From positions 4,030,001 to 4,094,000 of the forward strand of contig NZ_CP135971.1 in NCBI RefSeq assembly GCF_032463525.1: 64,000 nt of DNA, in the 5' to 3' direction. A program made the position numbers and the translations under genes. This document shows, piece by piece, positions 37,803 through 47,664 of the stretch; the stretch's first letter is position 1, and each line of letters starts with the position of its first letter. Origin of the DNA: Pseudomonas sp. DTU_2021_1001937_2_SI_NGA_ILE_001. GTDB lineage: Bacteria > Pseudomonadota > Gammaproteobacteria > Pseudomonadales > Pseudomonadaceae. The notes beneath the pieces are model-generated. The model saw nothing but the letters and a program-made list of their open reading frames with translations, did no database searches and was not told the origin of the DNA.

Positions 37803-38384
37803 TCAGGTCTGTTGATCCTTCTTGATCCACTTCACCACCTTCGGCGGTTCGTAGTTCTGGATGGCGGCGAGCAGGTCTTCCACGCTGTTCTTCACAATCA
37901 CCATGCTGCGGTGTTCGTCGCGCAGGAAGGCCTGGTCGACGACGTGGGACAAGAAGGCCGACAGCCCGTCGTAGAAACCGTGGACGTTGAACAGCGCACA
38001 GGGTTTGTCGTGATAGCCCAGCTGCGCCCAGGTCCAGACTTCGAAGAGTTCTTCCAGGGTGCCGACACCGCCGGGCATGGCGATGAAGCCATCGGACAGC
38101 TCGGCCATCAGCGCCTTGCGCTCGTGCATGGATTTCACCACCCGCAGGTCCTGCAGGCCGGGGTGGGCGATTTCTTTCTGTTTCAGGGCCTGGGGAATCA
38201 CGCCGATCACTTCGCCGCCATTGGCCAGTGCCGCATCGGCCACCGCGCCCATCAGCCCCACCGAAGCGCCGCCGTAGACCAGGCCGATTCCGGCCTTGGC
38301 CAGGGCTTCACCCAACTGGCTGGCCTGCTCCATGTACACCGGATTGCTGCCGGCACTCGAGCCGCAGAACACACAAAGACGCAT
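37803..38384 (-). CDS. LOG-family protein (nucleotide 5'-monophosphate phosphoribohydrolase type)
   Basis: A 193-residue Rossmann-fold protein. It begins [15 protein letters not shown] and has the LOG signature [17 protein letters not shown]. Plant and bacterial relatives release cytokinin bases from their ribotides. The bacterial role is often unclear and substrate can be AMP. Confidence 0.88.
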   Translation of the reverse strand: MRLCVFCGSSAGSNPVYMEQASQLGEALAKAGIGLVYGGASVGLMGAVADAALANGGEVIGVIPQALKQKEIAHPGLQDLRVVKSMHERKALMAELSDGFIAMPGGVGTLEELFEVWTWAQLGYHDKPCALFNVHGFYDGLSAFLSHVVDQAFLRDEHRSMVIVKNSVEDLLAAIQNYEPPKVVKWIKKDQQT

Positions 38385-38520
38385 CGATCATTTCCTTTCC
38401 GTAGCCATGGCGTCGGCAAGGGTGACACAGGTTTCGGCGAACGAACATGTACAGACGAGCGCAGGCCGGTGCCACCTGGATGGCACCGGCCTGAAGATCG
38501 ACGGGATGGGCTGACCTTGC

Positions 38521-39147
38521 TTAGCGAGCGCTCAGCGCCGCGTAGCTGTTCATCAGGTTGCGGTAGTTGGGAATCCGCTGGCTCAGCAGGTTGCCCAGGC
38601 CTTCGATGTCGTTGCGCCAGTCGCGGTGCAGCTCACAGGCCACCGAGAACCAGTTCATCAGCTGCGCACCGGCCTGGCTCATGCGGTCCCACGCAGCCCG
38701 TTGCACGGTCTCGTTGAAGGTGCCGGAGGCGTCGGTGACCACGAAGACTTCGAAGCCTTCCTGCAGGGCCGAGAGTACCGGGAAGGTCACGCACACATCG
38801 GTCACCACACCGGCGATGATCAGTTGCTTGCGGCCGGTGGCTTTCACTGCCTTGACGAAGTCGTCGTTGTCCCAGGCGTTGATCTGGCCGGGGCGAGGAA
38901 TGTACGGCGCGTTCGGGAACTGCTCTTTCAGCTCGGGAACCAGCGGGCCGTTGGGGCCTTGCTCGAAGCTGGTGGTGAGGATGGTCGGCAGGTCGAAGAA
39001 CTTGGCCAGGTCACCCAGGGCCAGCACGTTGTTCTTGAACTCGTTGGGCGAGAAGTCCTGCACCAGGGAGATCAGGCCGGTCTGGTGGTCGATCAGCAGT
39101 ACGGCGGCGTCGTCTTTGTTCAGGCGGTTGTAGGTGAAGTTGGTCAT
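38521..39147 (-). CDS. Isochorismatase-like hydrolase (YcaC-like)
   Basis: A 208-residue cysteine hydrolase of the isochorismatase fold. The catalytic residues are Asp20 (VLLIDHQTGL) and Cys119 (GVVTDVCV). Length and sequence are close to E. coli YcaC, whose substrate is unknown. Alone in its transcript. Confidence 0.85.
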   Translation of the reverse strand: MTNFTYNRLNKDDAAVLLIDHQTGLISLVQDFSPNEFKNNVLALGDLAKFFDLPTILTTSFEQGPNGPLVPELKEQFPNAPYIPRPGQINAWDNDDFVKAVKATGRKQLIIAGVVTDVCVTFPVLSALQEGFEVFVVTDASGTFNETVQRAAWDRMSQAGAQLMNWFSVACELHRDWRNDIEGLGNLLSQRIPNYRNLMNSYAALSAR

Positions 39148-39437
39148 GGTGTCGTTTCCTTAATCTGAGAAGTTTTGTGGGGTAAGGCGTGTCGTTCAAC
39201 TTGGGCACAGATTAAGGATTTACCCTGGCGTGATAAATCGGCTGAAAGGCGTTTTACTGTCAACCTGAAAGAGACAATTAACGAATTCATGACTATTAGC
39301 TGGTAAAAAACGGCTTGCTATTCATACGATGCCGAAGTGCCAGCATTGCTCTGCAAATGGATTGGTCAGTCTTTTGCTAGTACGACTCTCGCGGGCCGCA
39401 GCCCGCACTCAGCCACGCGGTCTGGAGGTTGTCGATA

Positions 39438-40931
39438 GTGAGTGAGCAACGTTTTCACGAGCATTACTGCAAGGCCGATCGCATCATGCTCGGTCTCATC
39501 TGGCTGTCCTTCCTCTGTTCCCTGGGGCTGGCGTTCTGGCATGACACGTTCGGCCAGGCGCTGCTGGTCGGCGGGGGCACGGCCTTGCTGCTCAGTGCCC
39601 TGTATCGGAGCATTCCGGGCACCAGAATCATGCGCTGCTGTTGTGCGGTGGCGGCCATGGTCATGGCCGGCCTGCACATCAACCAGGCCCAGGGCATGAT
39701 CGAAGTCCACTTCGGCATCTTCGTGCTGATGGCGGTGCTTACGGTGTATCGCGACTGGTTGCCGATCCTCGTCGGTGCCGCGACCATCGCCACGCACCAT
39801 GTGCTGTTCCATGCCCTGCACCTGGCGGGTTACCCGCTGTATGTCATGCACCACGGCGGCGGCTGGGGCGTCGTCATGCTGCATGCCCTCTATGTCGTGG
39901 TGGAGACGGTGATCCTCATGTACCTGGCCTGGCACAACCATGCCGAGGCCATGGAGAGCCAGGACCTGCTGGACAAGATGCTGAGTACCACATCGCGCCT
40001 GACCATCGGCGACGACGGCGAGTCGCGCAATCGTTTGCATGTACCGCTGGTGCAACGCTTCGACAGTTTTCTGCAGCAGCTCACTGGCATGATCGAAGGC
40101 GTGGTGCGCGACACCAGTGGACTGGGCAAGCTGGGCAACGATCTGGCCGAAGCCAGCACCAGCCTGGAGAACGGTGCCAACCGACAACTGTCGGAACTGA
40201 CCAAGATGAACGACAGCATGCAGCACATGGGCGCGGGCATGGACGGCATCGCCGTACAGGTGGCCAAGGCCGTACAGCAGGCCGGTGACGTGCGTGAGCA
40301 GGTCGCCGAGTGCCACACCAGCGTCGATCGGGCGCAGCGCGAGATCCTTCAGCTGGCGGACTCGATCAACCAGACCGATCTGACCGTGCAGGCCCTGGCC
40401 AGCCAATCGGAGAAGATCGGCTCGGTGCTGGCGATGATCAGCAGCATTGCCGAGCAGACCAACCTGCTGGCCCTCAACGCCGCCATCGAAGCCGCCCGCG
40501 CCGGAGAGCAGGGCCGCGGTTTTGCGGTGGTGGCCGACGAGGTCCGCAGCCTGGCCGGACGCACGGCGGTGTCGACCCAGGAAATCCAGGGCATCATCGC
40601 CAGCCTGCAGCAGGAGAGCCGCCAGGCCGCCAGTGCCATGCAGGACAGCCGTCAGGGCGTCGACCGCTGCGTGCAGGACAGCCATCGTGCGGTCGAGTCG
40701 CTCAAGGCGGTAGGGGCGGGGATCGGCTCGATCACCGAGATCAGCGGGCTGATCGCCGCCACCACCGACGAACACAGCTGCCTGGGCCAGAGCATCGCCC
40801 AGCAGCTTCAGGTGGTGCGTGACATCGCCGAGCACACCGCGCAGAACGTCAGCACCCTGGCGCGCAGCAGCCAGCGCCTGCCGCCCCTGGCCACTCGCCT
40901 GGAAGGGCTGGGGCGCACCTTTCAGCGCTGA
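39438..40931 (+). CDS. Methyl-accepting chemotaxis protein with multi-pass N-terminus, no HAMP
   Basis: A 497-residue chemoreceptor. The first 180 residues contain about five hydrophobic segments rather than two, with no long periplasmic domain and several histidines ([20 protein letters not shown]). No HAMP domain is apparent. The cytoplasmic part is a standard signalling hairpin whose tip reads [21 protein letters not shown] start it at GTG 39438, nine bases after GGAGG; a TTG at 39429 sits too close to the site. Its ligand is unknown. The last ten bases overlap the convergent LysR gene. Confidence 0.82.
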   Translation: MSEQRFHEHYCKADRIMLGLIWLSFLCSLGLAFWHDTFGQALLVGGGTALLLSALYRSIPGTRIMRCCCAVAAMVMAGLHINQAQGMIEVHFGIFVLMAVLTVYRDWLPILVGAATIATHHVLFHALHLAGYPLYVMHHGGGWGVVMLHALYVVVETVILMYLAWHNHAEAMESQDLLDKMLSTTSRLTIGDDGESRNRLHVPLVQRFDSFLQQLTGMIEGVVRDTSGLGKLGNDLAEASTSLENGANRQLSELTKMNDSMQHMGAGMDGIAVQVAKAVQQAGDVREQVAECHTSVDRAQREILQLADSINQTDLTVQALASQSEKIGSVLAMISSIAEQTNLLALNAAIEAARAGEQGRGFAVVADEVRSLAGRTAVSTQEIQGIIASLQQESRQAASAMQDSRQGVDRCVQDSHRAVESLKAVGAGIGSITEISGLIAATTDEHSCLGQSIAQQLQVVRDIAEHTAQNVSTLARSSQRLPPLATRLEGLGRTFQR

Positions 40932-41791
40932 TCGGCGAACGCCGCTGCCAGCGTATCGATGACCACCTTGACCCGCGCCGTGTGGCGCAGGTCCTGATGG
41001 GTCACCAGCCACACGTCGTAATCCAGCGCTTCGCGCTGCGGCCATACTGGCTGCAGCCCGGCGCTGCACGCCAGCGGCGCGGGCAGTTCGCCCAGCCCGA
41101 TGCCCTCGTTCAGCGCCCGGCGAATCATCAGCCCCGAGCTGCAGGTCATGGCGATACGCCCGTGGGTGATCGGTTCGCCGCCCAGGGTCACCGGCTGGCC
41201 GCTGTCCAGGTAGGGCTGATAGACCACCAGATCGTGCCCGGCGAAGGCACTGCCCGGCTCCGGGACACCGCGCGCCTGCAGGTACGACGCGCTGGCGAAC
41301 AGGCTGCGTGGCCAGCGCGCCAGGCGCCGCACCACCAAGTCGGGGTTCTGCGGTTTCAGGGTGCGCACGGCAATGTCGGCTTCGCGGCGGGTCAGGTCGA
41401 GCATCTGCGGCGAGGTCTGCAATTGCACCTGGATACCGGGGTGCTCCGCGTGCAGCCGCGCCAGGGCAGGAATGATGAAGTCGATAGCCAGAGAGTCGGT
41501 GGTGGTAAGCCGCACCACCCCGCTCATGCGCTGATCCATGCCGAGGATGCGCCGCTGCAGCTCGGCGGCCGCGTTTTCCATGGCCAGGGCGGTGTCCTGT
41601 GCCGCTTCACCGGCCGGGGTCAGGCTGTAGCCGCCGGCAATGCGCAGGAACAGGGTCGCGCCCAGCGCCCGCTCCAATGACGTGAGGCGTCGCCCTACCG
41701 TGGCCTGGTCGACGCCCAGCACCCTGGCCGCACCGCGCAAGGTGTGCTCACGGCACAGGGCCAGAAAAATCCGCGCATCGTCCCAGTTCAT
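40922..41791 (-). CDS. LysR-family transcriptional regulator
   Basis: A 289-residue regulator. The N-terminal winged helix is [20 protein letters not shown] then [19 protein letters not shown]. The effector domain has [21 protein letters not shown] start it at the ATG at 41791. It is divergent from the MFS gene at 41915 and probably controls it. Effector unknown. Confidence 0.82.
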   Translation of the reverse strand: MNWDDARIFLALCREHTLRGAARVLGVDQATVGRRLTSLERALGATLFLRIAGGYSLTPAGEAAQDTALAMENAAAELQRRILGMDQRMSGVVRLTTTDSLAIDFIIPALARLHAEHPGIQVQLQTSPQMLDLTRREADIAVRTLKPQNPDLVVRRLARWPRSLFASASYLQARGVPEPGSAFAGHDLVVYQPYLDSGQPVTLGGEPITHGRIAMTCSSGLMIRRALNEGIGLGELPAPLACSAGLQPVWPQREALDYDVWLVTHQDLRHTARVKVVIDTLAAAFADQR

Positions 41792-41813
41792 GAGCTGTTT
41801 TCTCCTGATGCAT

Positions 41814-41823
41814 ATTTGCAAAT
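41814..41823. promoter_or_regulatory. Palindrome between the LysR and MFS genes
   Basis: ATTTGCAAAT, a ten-base perfect palindrome 22 bases from the LysR start and about 90 bases before the MFS start. Possible LysR-type binding site. Confidence 0.35.
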
Positions 41824-41914
41824 GGGGTGTGGAAAAACGCTGCATTATCTCATCGAAGCGCAGCGCTATGATCGGCCCACTTCATCAATGGTCGTCTTCG
41901 GACAAGAGGTCATC

Positions 41915-43111
41915 ATGCGTTGCTCTTCCAACTGCCCGGCGCAATCGCCTGCGGCGTCATGGCTGCCGCTGTGGGCCGGGCTGTGTGCCAGCCTGGTCGG
42001 CATCGGCCTGGCGCGTTTCGCCTACACGCCGCTGGTGCCGGCGCTGATCGAGGCCCAGTGGTTTTCCGCCTCGGCGGTGGTCTACCTGGGCGCCGCCAAC
42101 CTGGTCGGTTACCTGATCGGCGCCTTGGTGGCCCGGCCGCTGGCCACGCGCTGGTCGAGCCCGACGGTGCTGCGCGCCATGATGCTGCTGGTGGCGCTGG
42201 CGTTCCTGGCCTGTGCGCTGCCGCTCTCGGTGTTGTGGTTTTTCGCCTGGCGGGTGCTCTCCGGCATCGCTGGCGGCACCATCATGGTCCTGGCCGCCAG
42301 CACCATCCTGCCGCACATCGAGCCGGGGCGGCGGGGTCTTGCCAGTGGCGCGATCTTCCTCGGCATCGGGGTGGGCATCGCCGCTTCCGGTTCGCTGGTG
42401 CCCTGGCTGTTGTCGCTCGGCTTGCAGCAGACCTGGTTCGGGCTGGGCCTGGTGGCGCTGGTGCTGAGCTTGAGCAGTTGGAGCGGCTGGCCCGACGAGC
42501 CGGCGCGACAGGCCGAGACAGAGGCCGTCGAGGGGCGAGTGGTGTCGAGCGCGGCACTGCTGGTGTTCGCCCAGTACGCCTTGATGGCCGTCGCGCTGGT
42601 GGCACCGATGATGTTCCTCGCCGACTACGTGAGCCGGGGCCTGGGCGCGGGCCATCATGCGGCGGCGCTGATCTGGTCGCTGTACGGCGTCGGCGCCATC
42701 TTCGGGCCGCTGCTCTACGGGCTGCTGTCCGACCGTCTGGGGGCGCGCCCGGCGGTGCGCCGGGTATTGCTAGTGCAGCTTGCCGCCCTGGCCGTGCTGC
42801 TCTACTGCCAGGACCTGCGCGCCCTGGCGGTCGCCGCGCTGCTGATCGGCTCGTTCCCGCCCGGTATCGTGCCGCTGGCCCTGGCCCGTGTGCATCAACT
42901 GGTCGCCGGGCACCGTCAGCAAGGCGCCCTGTGGGGACGCGCCACGGTCTCCTTCGCCAGCTTCCAGGCCCTGGCCGGCTATGGCTACTCGGCGCTGTTC
43001 AGCGCCAGCGGCGGGCATTACGCCACGCTGTTCGCCGTGGCCGCTGGCGCGGTGGTGCTGGCACTGCTGCTCGAAGCGCTAATGCGCGACGGCCATTCAG
43101 CTGCGGCGTGA
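41915..43111 (+). CDS. MFS transporter (YbfB/YjiJ family)
   Basis: A 398-residue, 12-segment inner-membrane transporter. The first helix (ASLVGIGLARFAYTPLVPAL) is the family hallmark; FLGIGVGIAASGSLVPWLL and a second six-helix half follow. AGAGGT lies just before the ATG at 41915. Likely an exporter. Substrate unknown; regulated by the divergent LysR gene. Its end overlaps DoxX by 15 bases. Confidence 0.8.
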   Translation: MRCSSNCPAQSPAASWLPLWAGLCASLVGIGLARFAYTPLVPALIEAQWFSASAVVYLGAANLVGYLIGALVARPLATRWSSPTVLRAMMLLVALAFLACALPLSVLWFFAWRVLSGIAGGTIMVLAASTILPHIEPGRRGLASGAIFLGIGVGIAASGSLVPWLLSLGLQQTWFGLGLVALVLSLSSWSGWPDEPARQAETEAVEGRVVSSAALLVFAQYALMAVALVAPMMFLADYVSRGLGAGHHAAALIWSLYGVGAIFGPLLYGLLSDRLGARPAVRRVLLVQLAALAVLLYCQDLRALAVAALLIGSFPPGIVPLALARVHQLVAGHRQQGALWGRATVSFASFQALAGYGYSALFSASGGHYATLFAVAAGAVVLALLLEALMRDGHSAAA

Positions 43112-43510
43112 CAGGCGCACCACCAGCGGCCCCGGCCCGGTGATCAGCAGGCCGCCGAAGAGAATCACGAACAGCCAGCCGAACTGGCTCTGCTCCAGGG
43201 TCCAGTCCGGATGCACCAGCAGCAGGGCGACCAGCAGCAGGAACAGAATCGGCAGGCAGGCCAGGCGGCAGGCGATACCCAGTGCGATCAGCGCCGGGCA
43301 CAGCACCTGGGCGAACAGTGCGGCCAGCAGGGTGACATGCGGGCCCAGGCCCAGCGGGTCTTCGATGCGCTGCAGTTCGGCGCTCCAGTTCAGCAGTTTG
43401 GGCAGGCCGTGGGCGCTGAACATCAGCAGCGCGGCGCTGACCCGCATGAACAGCAGGCCGAGACCGACCAACTGGGCATCGGTTCGTGGGTTGAGCGAAG
43501 GCAGGGACAT
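43097..43510 (-). CDS. DoxX-family membrane protein
   Basis: A 137-residue protein with four hydrophobic segments. The first carries LLFMRVSAALLMFSAHGLPKL (family signature), followed by LFAQVLCPALIALGI and a late LFVILFGGLLITGPG. The family has roles in redox and membrane processes but no fixed enzymatic activity. I start it at the ATG at 43510. Confidence 0.78.
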   Translation of the reverse strand: MSLPSLNPRTDAQLVGLGLLFMRVSAALLMFSAHGLPKLLNWSAELQRIEDPLGLGPHVTLLAALFAQVLCPALIALGIACRLACLPILFLLLVALLLVHPDWTLEQSQFGWLFVILFGGLLITGPGPLVVRLSRRS

Positions 43511-43699
43511 GGCAATTACTCGGGCAACAGGACAAGCCTGACTATGCCGCCCACTCCGCTTGAAAGATTGCGTGGATGTGTCGCGCTGCCCGGCTGGGTG
43601 ATTGGGCACATGGATGCAAGCTGGCCGCTGGCTTCGCAGCGATAGTGAAGCTTTTTCCGCGCGGGCCTTGCCGGTCCGCCGCAGCGCCGCGAGCCCGCC

Positions 43700-45292
43700 A
43701 TGCCTACGACCCGTACCGCCACCGCTTCACCCTGGAAACCCCTGCAGGTGAAAGTCTTCTTCTGGCTGTGGCTGGCCAGTATCGCCTCCAACATCGGCAC
43801 CTGGATGCACGAGGTCGGCTCCGGCTGGCTGATGACCAGCCTGTCGGCCAGCCCGCAGGCGGTGGCCCTGGTGCAGGTCGCCGGGGCGCTGCCGGTGTTC
43901 CTCCTGGCCCTGCCGGCCGGGGCACTGGCCGACATCGTCAACAAGCGTCGCTACCTGCTGGCCGTGCAGCTGTGGATGGCCGGCGTGGCGCTGGTGCTCA
44001 CCCTGCTGACCCTGAGCGGGCAGATGACCGTGCCGTTGCTGTTGCTGCTGACCTTCGCCATGGGCATCGGCAGCGCGCTGATGATGCCAGCCTGGTCGGC
44101 CCTGGCGCCGGAGATCGTGCCGCGCGAAGACGTTCCGGCGGCGGTGGCGCTGTCGAGCCTGGCGATGAACGTGGCGCGGGCCATCGGCCCGGCGATAGCC
44201 GGCGTACTGGTCAGCCTCAGCGGCCCCTGGCTGACCTTCGCCCTCAACAGCGTGTCGTTCCTGGCGGTGATCATTGCCCTGTACGCCTGGCGCCACCAAC
44301 CGTTGCCTTCGGTGCTGCCGGCCGAGCGCTGGCTGGGTGCGATGCGCGCCGGGGTGCGTTATGCGCATGGCTCGCGGCCGCTGCGTGCGGTGCTGGTGCG
44401 CACCGCCGCGTTCTTCGTCGGCGCAGTGTCGGGCATGGCGCTGCTGCCGTTGCTGGTGCGCCGCGAAATCGGCGGCAGCGCCCTGGACTACGGCATCCTG
44501 CTCGGTTGCGTGGGCGCCGGTGCGATTCTCGGCGCGATGCTGCTGCCGCGCCTGCGCGCACGCTTCGACCCGGACCGCATCGTCATGGCGGCCAGCCTGC
44601 TGTACGCCGTGGTGCTGTTGGGCCTGGCCGGCATCCGCTCCATCGCCGGCCTGGCGCCGGTGATGCTGCTCAGCGGTGTGGCCTGGATCGCGGTGCTCAG
44701 CAGCCTGCAGGTGGCAGTGCAGACCAGCGTCGCTTCCTGGGTGCGGGCACGCGCGGTGTCGCTGTACATCCTGGTGTTCTTCGGCTGTTCGGCGGGTGGC
44801 GCGGCGGCCTGGGGCGCGGTAGCCAGCCACGGGTCGATGGCCATGGCGTTCAGCGGTGGTGCGCTGGTGCTGGTGCTGGGCCTGGTGCTGCGCTGGCGCT
44901 TTCCGTTGCCGGTGACGCACATGGACGACCTGCAGCCGTCGCTGCACTGGCCGGCTCCGGTGCTCGACGAACAGATGAGCGCCGAGCGTGGCCCGGTGAT
45001 GATCACCGTGGAGTACTGCATCGCTGCCGAGCACGCCGCTGCGTTCCATAAGGCCATGCAGGCGGTCAGCCGCATGCGGCGACGCAACGGGGCGTTTTCC
45101 TGGGGGCTGATGCAGGACAGCGAGAACCCGCGCTGCTGGAAGGAATACTTTTTCGAGGAATCGTGGCTGGAGCATCTGCGCCACCACGACCGGGTGACCC
45201 GCGCCGACCAGAAGCTGGAAGCGGCGGCGCGGCGTTATCAGGACAAAGACGTAGCGGTGAAGATCCGCCACCTGCTGGCGGCCCGGGAATGA
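43700..45292 (+). CDS. MFS transporter fused to an ABM-like domain
   Basis: A 530-residue protein. Residues 10-410 form an MFS_3-type exporter (NIGTWMHEVGSGWLMTSLS, 12 hydrophobic segments). Residues 430-525 are soluble, with MITVEYCIAAEHAAAFHKAM, EYFFEESWLEHLRHHDRVT, and fit the small antibiotic-biosynthesis-monooxygenase-like fold. Fusions of this form are seen in the MFS_3 family. The ABM part may bind a substrate, but the cargo is unknown. Confidence 0.78.
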   Translation: MPTTRTATASPWKPLQVKVFFWLWLASIASNIGTWMHEVGSGWLMTSLSASPQAVALVQVAGALPVFLLALPAGALADIVNKRRYLLAVQLWMAGVALVLTLLTLSGQMTVPLLLLLTFAMGIGSALMMPAWSALAPEIVPREDVPAAVALSSLAMNVARAIGPAIAGVLVSLSGPWLTFALNSVSFLAVIIALYAWRHQPLPSVLPAERWLGAMRAGVRYAHGSRPLRAVLVRTAAFFVGAVSGMALLPLLVRREIGGSALDYGILLGCVGAGAILGAMLLPRLRARFDPDRIVMAASLLYAVVLLGLAGIRSIAGLAPVMLLSGVAWIAVLSSLQVAVQTSVASWVRARAVSLYILVFFGCSAGGAAAWGAVASHGSMAMAFSGGALVLVLGLVLRWRFPLPVTHMDDLQPSLHWPAPVLDEQMSAERGPVMITVEYCIAAEHAAAFHKAMQAVSRMRRRNGAFSWGLMQDSENPRCWKEYFFEESWLEHLRHHDRVTRADQKLEAAARRYQDKDVAVKIRHLLAARE

Positions 45293-45305
45293 GCCGCCTT
45301 GCGGC

Positions 45306-47264
45306 TCAGGCGACCTTGAAGCGCTTGACCAGGTCCTGCTGGTGTTCGGCCAGGCGCGCCAGTTCCTGGCTGGTCACCGCGGTCTGTTGGGCTCCGGCGC
45401 TGACCTGAATCACCAGGTCATTGATCTCGTTGACGTTGCGGCTGATGTCCTCGGCGACCGCGCTCTGTTCCTCGGCCGCCGAAGCGATCTGGATATTGCG
45501 GTCGCTGATGCTGGTCACGCCTTCGGCGATTTCGTCGAGCAGGGCGCCAGCGCGCACGATGTTGTTGGCCCCGGCCTGGGCCTTGCCGAGGGTTTCCTGC
45601 ATCGACTGGCTGGCGCGATCCGAGCCGTTCTGCAGGTTGCTGATCATCTGCTGGATGCTGCCGGTGGACTGCTGGGTCTTCTGCGCCAGGTTGCGCACCT
45701 CATCGGCGACCACCGCGAAGCCACACCCGGCCTCGCCGGCCCGGGCCGCTTCGATGGCCGCGTTGAGGGCCAGCAGGTTGGTCTGCTCGGCGATGCTGCG
45801 GATCACGTCGAGTACCGAGGAAATCGCGTCGCTCTCCTGTTTCAGCTCGCCGATGATCCTGGCGGTTTCTTCGGCCTGGTTCGACAGTTCGCGAATCAGC
45901 CCGATGGTGTGCTCCACCTCGCTGCGGCCCTGGGTGGTGTGGCGGCTGATCTGCTGCGACATCTGCGCCGCGTCGTTGGTGCTGCGCGCCACGTCGCGCA
46001 CGGTGGTGCTCATCTCGGTGATGGCAGTGGCCACCAGTTCGGTGCTCTGGCGCTGTTGCTCGACACTACGGCTGGTCTCCACGGTGACGGCCGAGGACTC
46101 TTCGGCGGCGGTGGCCACCTGTGCCGTGGCGTTGCTGATTTCTTGAACGATGTGGGTGATTTGCGCCGCCATGTCGTTGAGGTCAGTGGCGATCCGCCCG
46201 AACTCGTCACGGCTGCGGTAGCTTGAACGCGCGGTCAGGTCACGCTGCGACAGGCTTTGCAGGGTGCTGGTCACGTCACGCACCGCCAGGTCGATGTTGC
46301 GGATGATCAGGTACGACAGCACACCGACCGCCACCAGGGCTGCCAGTGCAGCGGCGACGGTCAGCCACAGTTCCAGGCTGGCATGGTCGCGGGCGTCCTG
46401 GGCCAGGGCGCGGACTTCCAGCCCCAGGTTGTTTTCCACCTCGCCCATCAGGTCGATGCGCCGGGTCGCGGTTTCGAACCAGGCTTCGGGCTTGATGCCC
46501 AGCGCCGTGCCCAGCGGCAGTTCGAAGGCCAGACGTTGCAGGCGGCTGACCTCCTGGGCGCTGGCGTCTTTCATGCGCTCATCGAGTTGCGCCAGCAACT
46601 CGGCGGGCGCCTTGCGGCGGAAGTTTTCCGCATAGGCGGTGAACTCGCCCAGGTTACGGCTGAAGCGCGACAGCAGGGGGGCATCGAAGCTGCCCTGGCT
46701 GAAGGCCAGGCCCAGCACCACACGCTCGCGGCCAGCGCGCTCCTTCATTTCGATGAACTGGTTGAGGGCACTGAGGGCGTGGATGATCTGCGGGTCATTG
46801 ATGCGCGCTTCCAGGGAATGGGTGTAGCCGACCAGCCTCTGGATGATTTCGGTGTAGCGCGCACCGGAGTCGGTACTGGTTACGCCCAGCGCGTCGATCT
46901 GATTGCGCAGCGTGGTCAGGCCATCCAGCACGCTCAGGGTCTGTTCCAGTTCGCTGCCGCGGGTGCTGAGCGCCTTGGCCGACGTCAGTGCCTGGTCGGT
47001 GCCCTGGCGCATGCGTGCCAGTTGGTCACGCATCGAGGTGCCCTTGCTGCCGAGGAACACACCGCTGGCGCCGCGTTCGCGCTGCAGGGTGGTGATCAGC
47101 TGGCTGAGCTTCTGCGCCGAGGCACTGGCGTCCACCGTGGCGTCCATGTCGCGCAGGATCCTGGTGTTGTCGATGACGCTGCCGGTGGCCAGCCACAGGA
47201 AGCCGAGGGTCGGCAGGATGAGTATCAGCAGCAGCTTCAGGCGCAGCGGAGCGTTCTTGAGCAT
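45306..47264 (-). CDS. Methyl-accepting chemotaxis protein with NIT domain
   Basis: A 652-residue chemoreceptor. A signal-anchor segment lies at 8-28, then a 260-residue helical periplasmic region with [14 protein letters not shown], the nitrate/nitrite-sensing NIT signature (PF08376), a second membrane segment near 300-325, then HAMP and the signalling domain. The tip [20 protein letters not shown] is intact, but the following GEAGCGF has Cys514 where Arg is usual. It probably senses nitrate as McpN does in P. aeruginosa. Confidence 0.85.
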   Translation of the reverse strand: MLKNAPLRLKLLLILILPTLGFLWLATGSVIDNTRILRDMDATVDASASAQKLSQLITTLQRERGASGVFLGSKGTSMRDQLARMRQGTDQALTSAKALSTRGSELEQTLSVLDGLTTLRNQIDALGVTSTDSGARYTEIIQRLVGYTHSLEARINDPQIIHALSALNQFIEMKERAGRERVVLGLAFSQGSFDAPLLSRFSRNLGEFTAYAENFRRKAPAELLAQLDERMKDASAQEVSRLQRLAFELPLGTALGIKPEAWFETATRRIDLMGEVENNLGLEVRALAQDARDHASLELWLTVAAALAALVAVGVLSYLIIRNIDLAVRDVTSTLQSLSQRDLTARSSYRSRDEFGRIATDLNDMAAQITHIVQEISNATAQVATAAEESSAVTVETSRSVEQQRQSTELVATAITEMSTTVRDVARSTNDAAQMSQQISRHTTQGRSEVEHTIGLIRELSNQAEETARIIGELKQESDAISSVLDVIRSIAEQTNLLALNAAIEAARAGEAGCGFAVVADEVRNLAQKTQQSTGSIQQMISNLQNGSDRASQSMQETLGKAQAGANNIVRAGALLDEIAEGVTSISDRNIQIASAAEEQSAVAEDISRNVNEINDLVIQVSAGAQQTAVTSQELARLAEHQQDLVKRFKVA

Positions 47265-47664
47265 AGTCCTTCAAGCCTCAATGGGGCGGCCGCCGGATCG
47301 GTCGGCGGTAGCGAAACGGGGGGCAAACTTATTGTTGGGGGCCGGCGAAGGTTGTCTTTCCATTGGCTTCCAGAAGTGCTGGGCCAGGCTACAGGCAGCC
47401 TGCCCGGCACCTGTGGCGCAACGCGCTCGTAGCCGGCCTGCAGGCTGATGCATGTCTCGTACCCGCTTGCCAGTGAACAGAACTCTAGCGACTGATGGCA
47501 TGCCGCCATTGATCTGCGTCAGTTAATGGCGGTCACCCCTGCTTTAGCATGGCTCCTAGCCATCAAGGCCCATGCCCGTCGAGGAACGACGGCGTCGTTA
47601 CAGGCTGCTCCGCCGCGCCAAAGGCCTGGCCCGGGCGACCTCTCCAGCGAATCAGTGGCGTGCC
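47265..47664. other. Gap upstream of cydD with a weak Anr-type site
   Basis: About 400 bases between a chemoreceptor start and the cydD start. It holds both promoters. At 47509-47522 TTGATCTGCGTCAG has a perfect left half of an Fnr/Anr box (TTGAT) and a weaker right half. An open frame from 47572 joins cydD but its N-terminus is Arg-rich and probably not translated. No other gene seen. Confidence 0.4.

Noticed and set aside
47509..47522. A definite Anr box for cyd
   Set aside because: Only the left half-site matches well. Kept as a weak hint inside the gap entry and not counted as a site.
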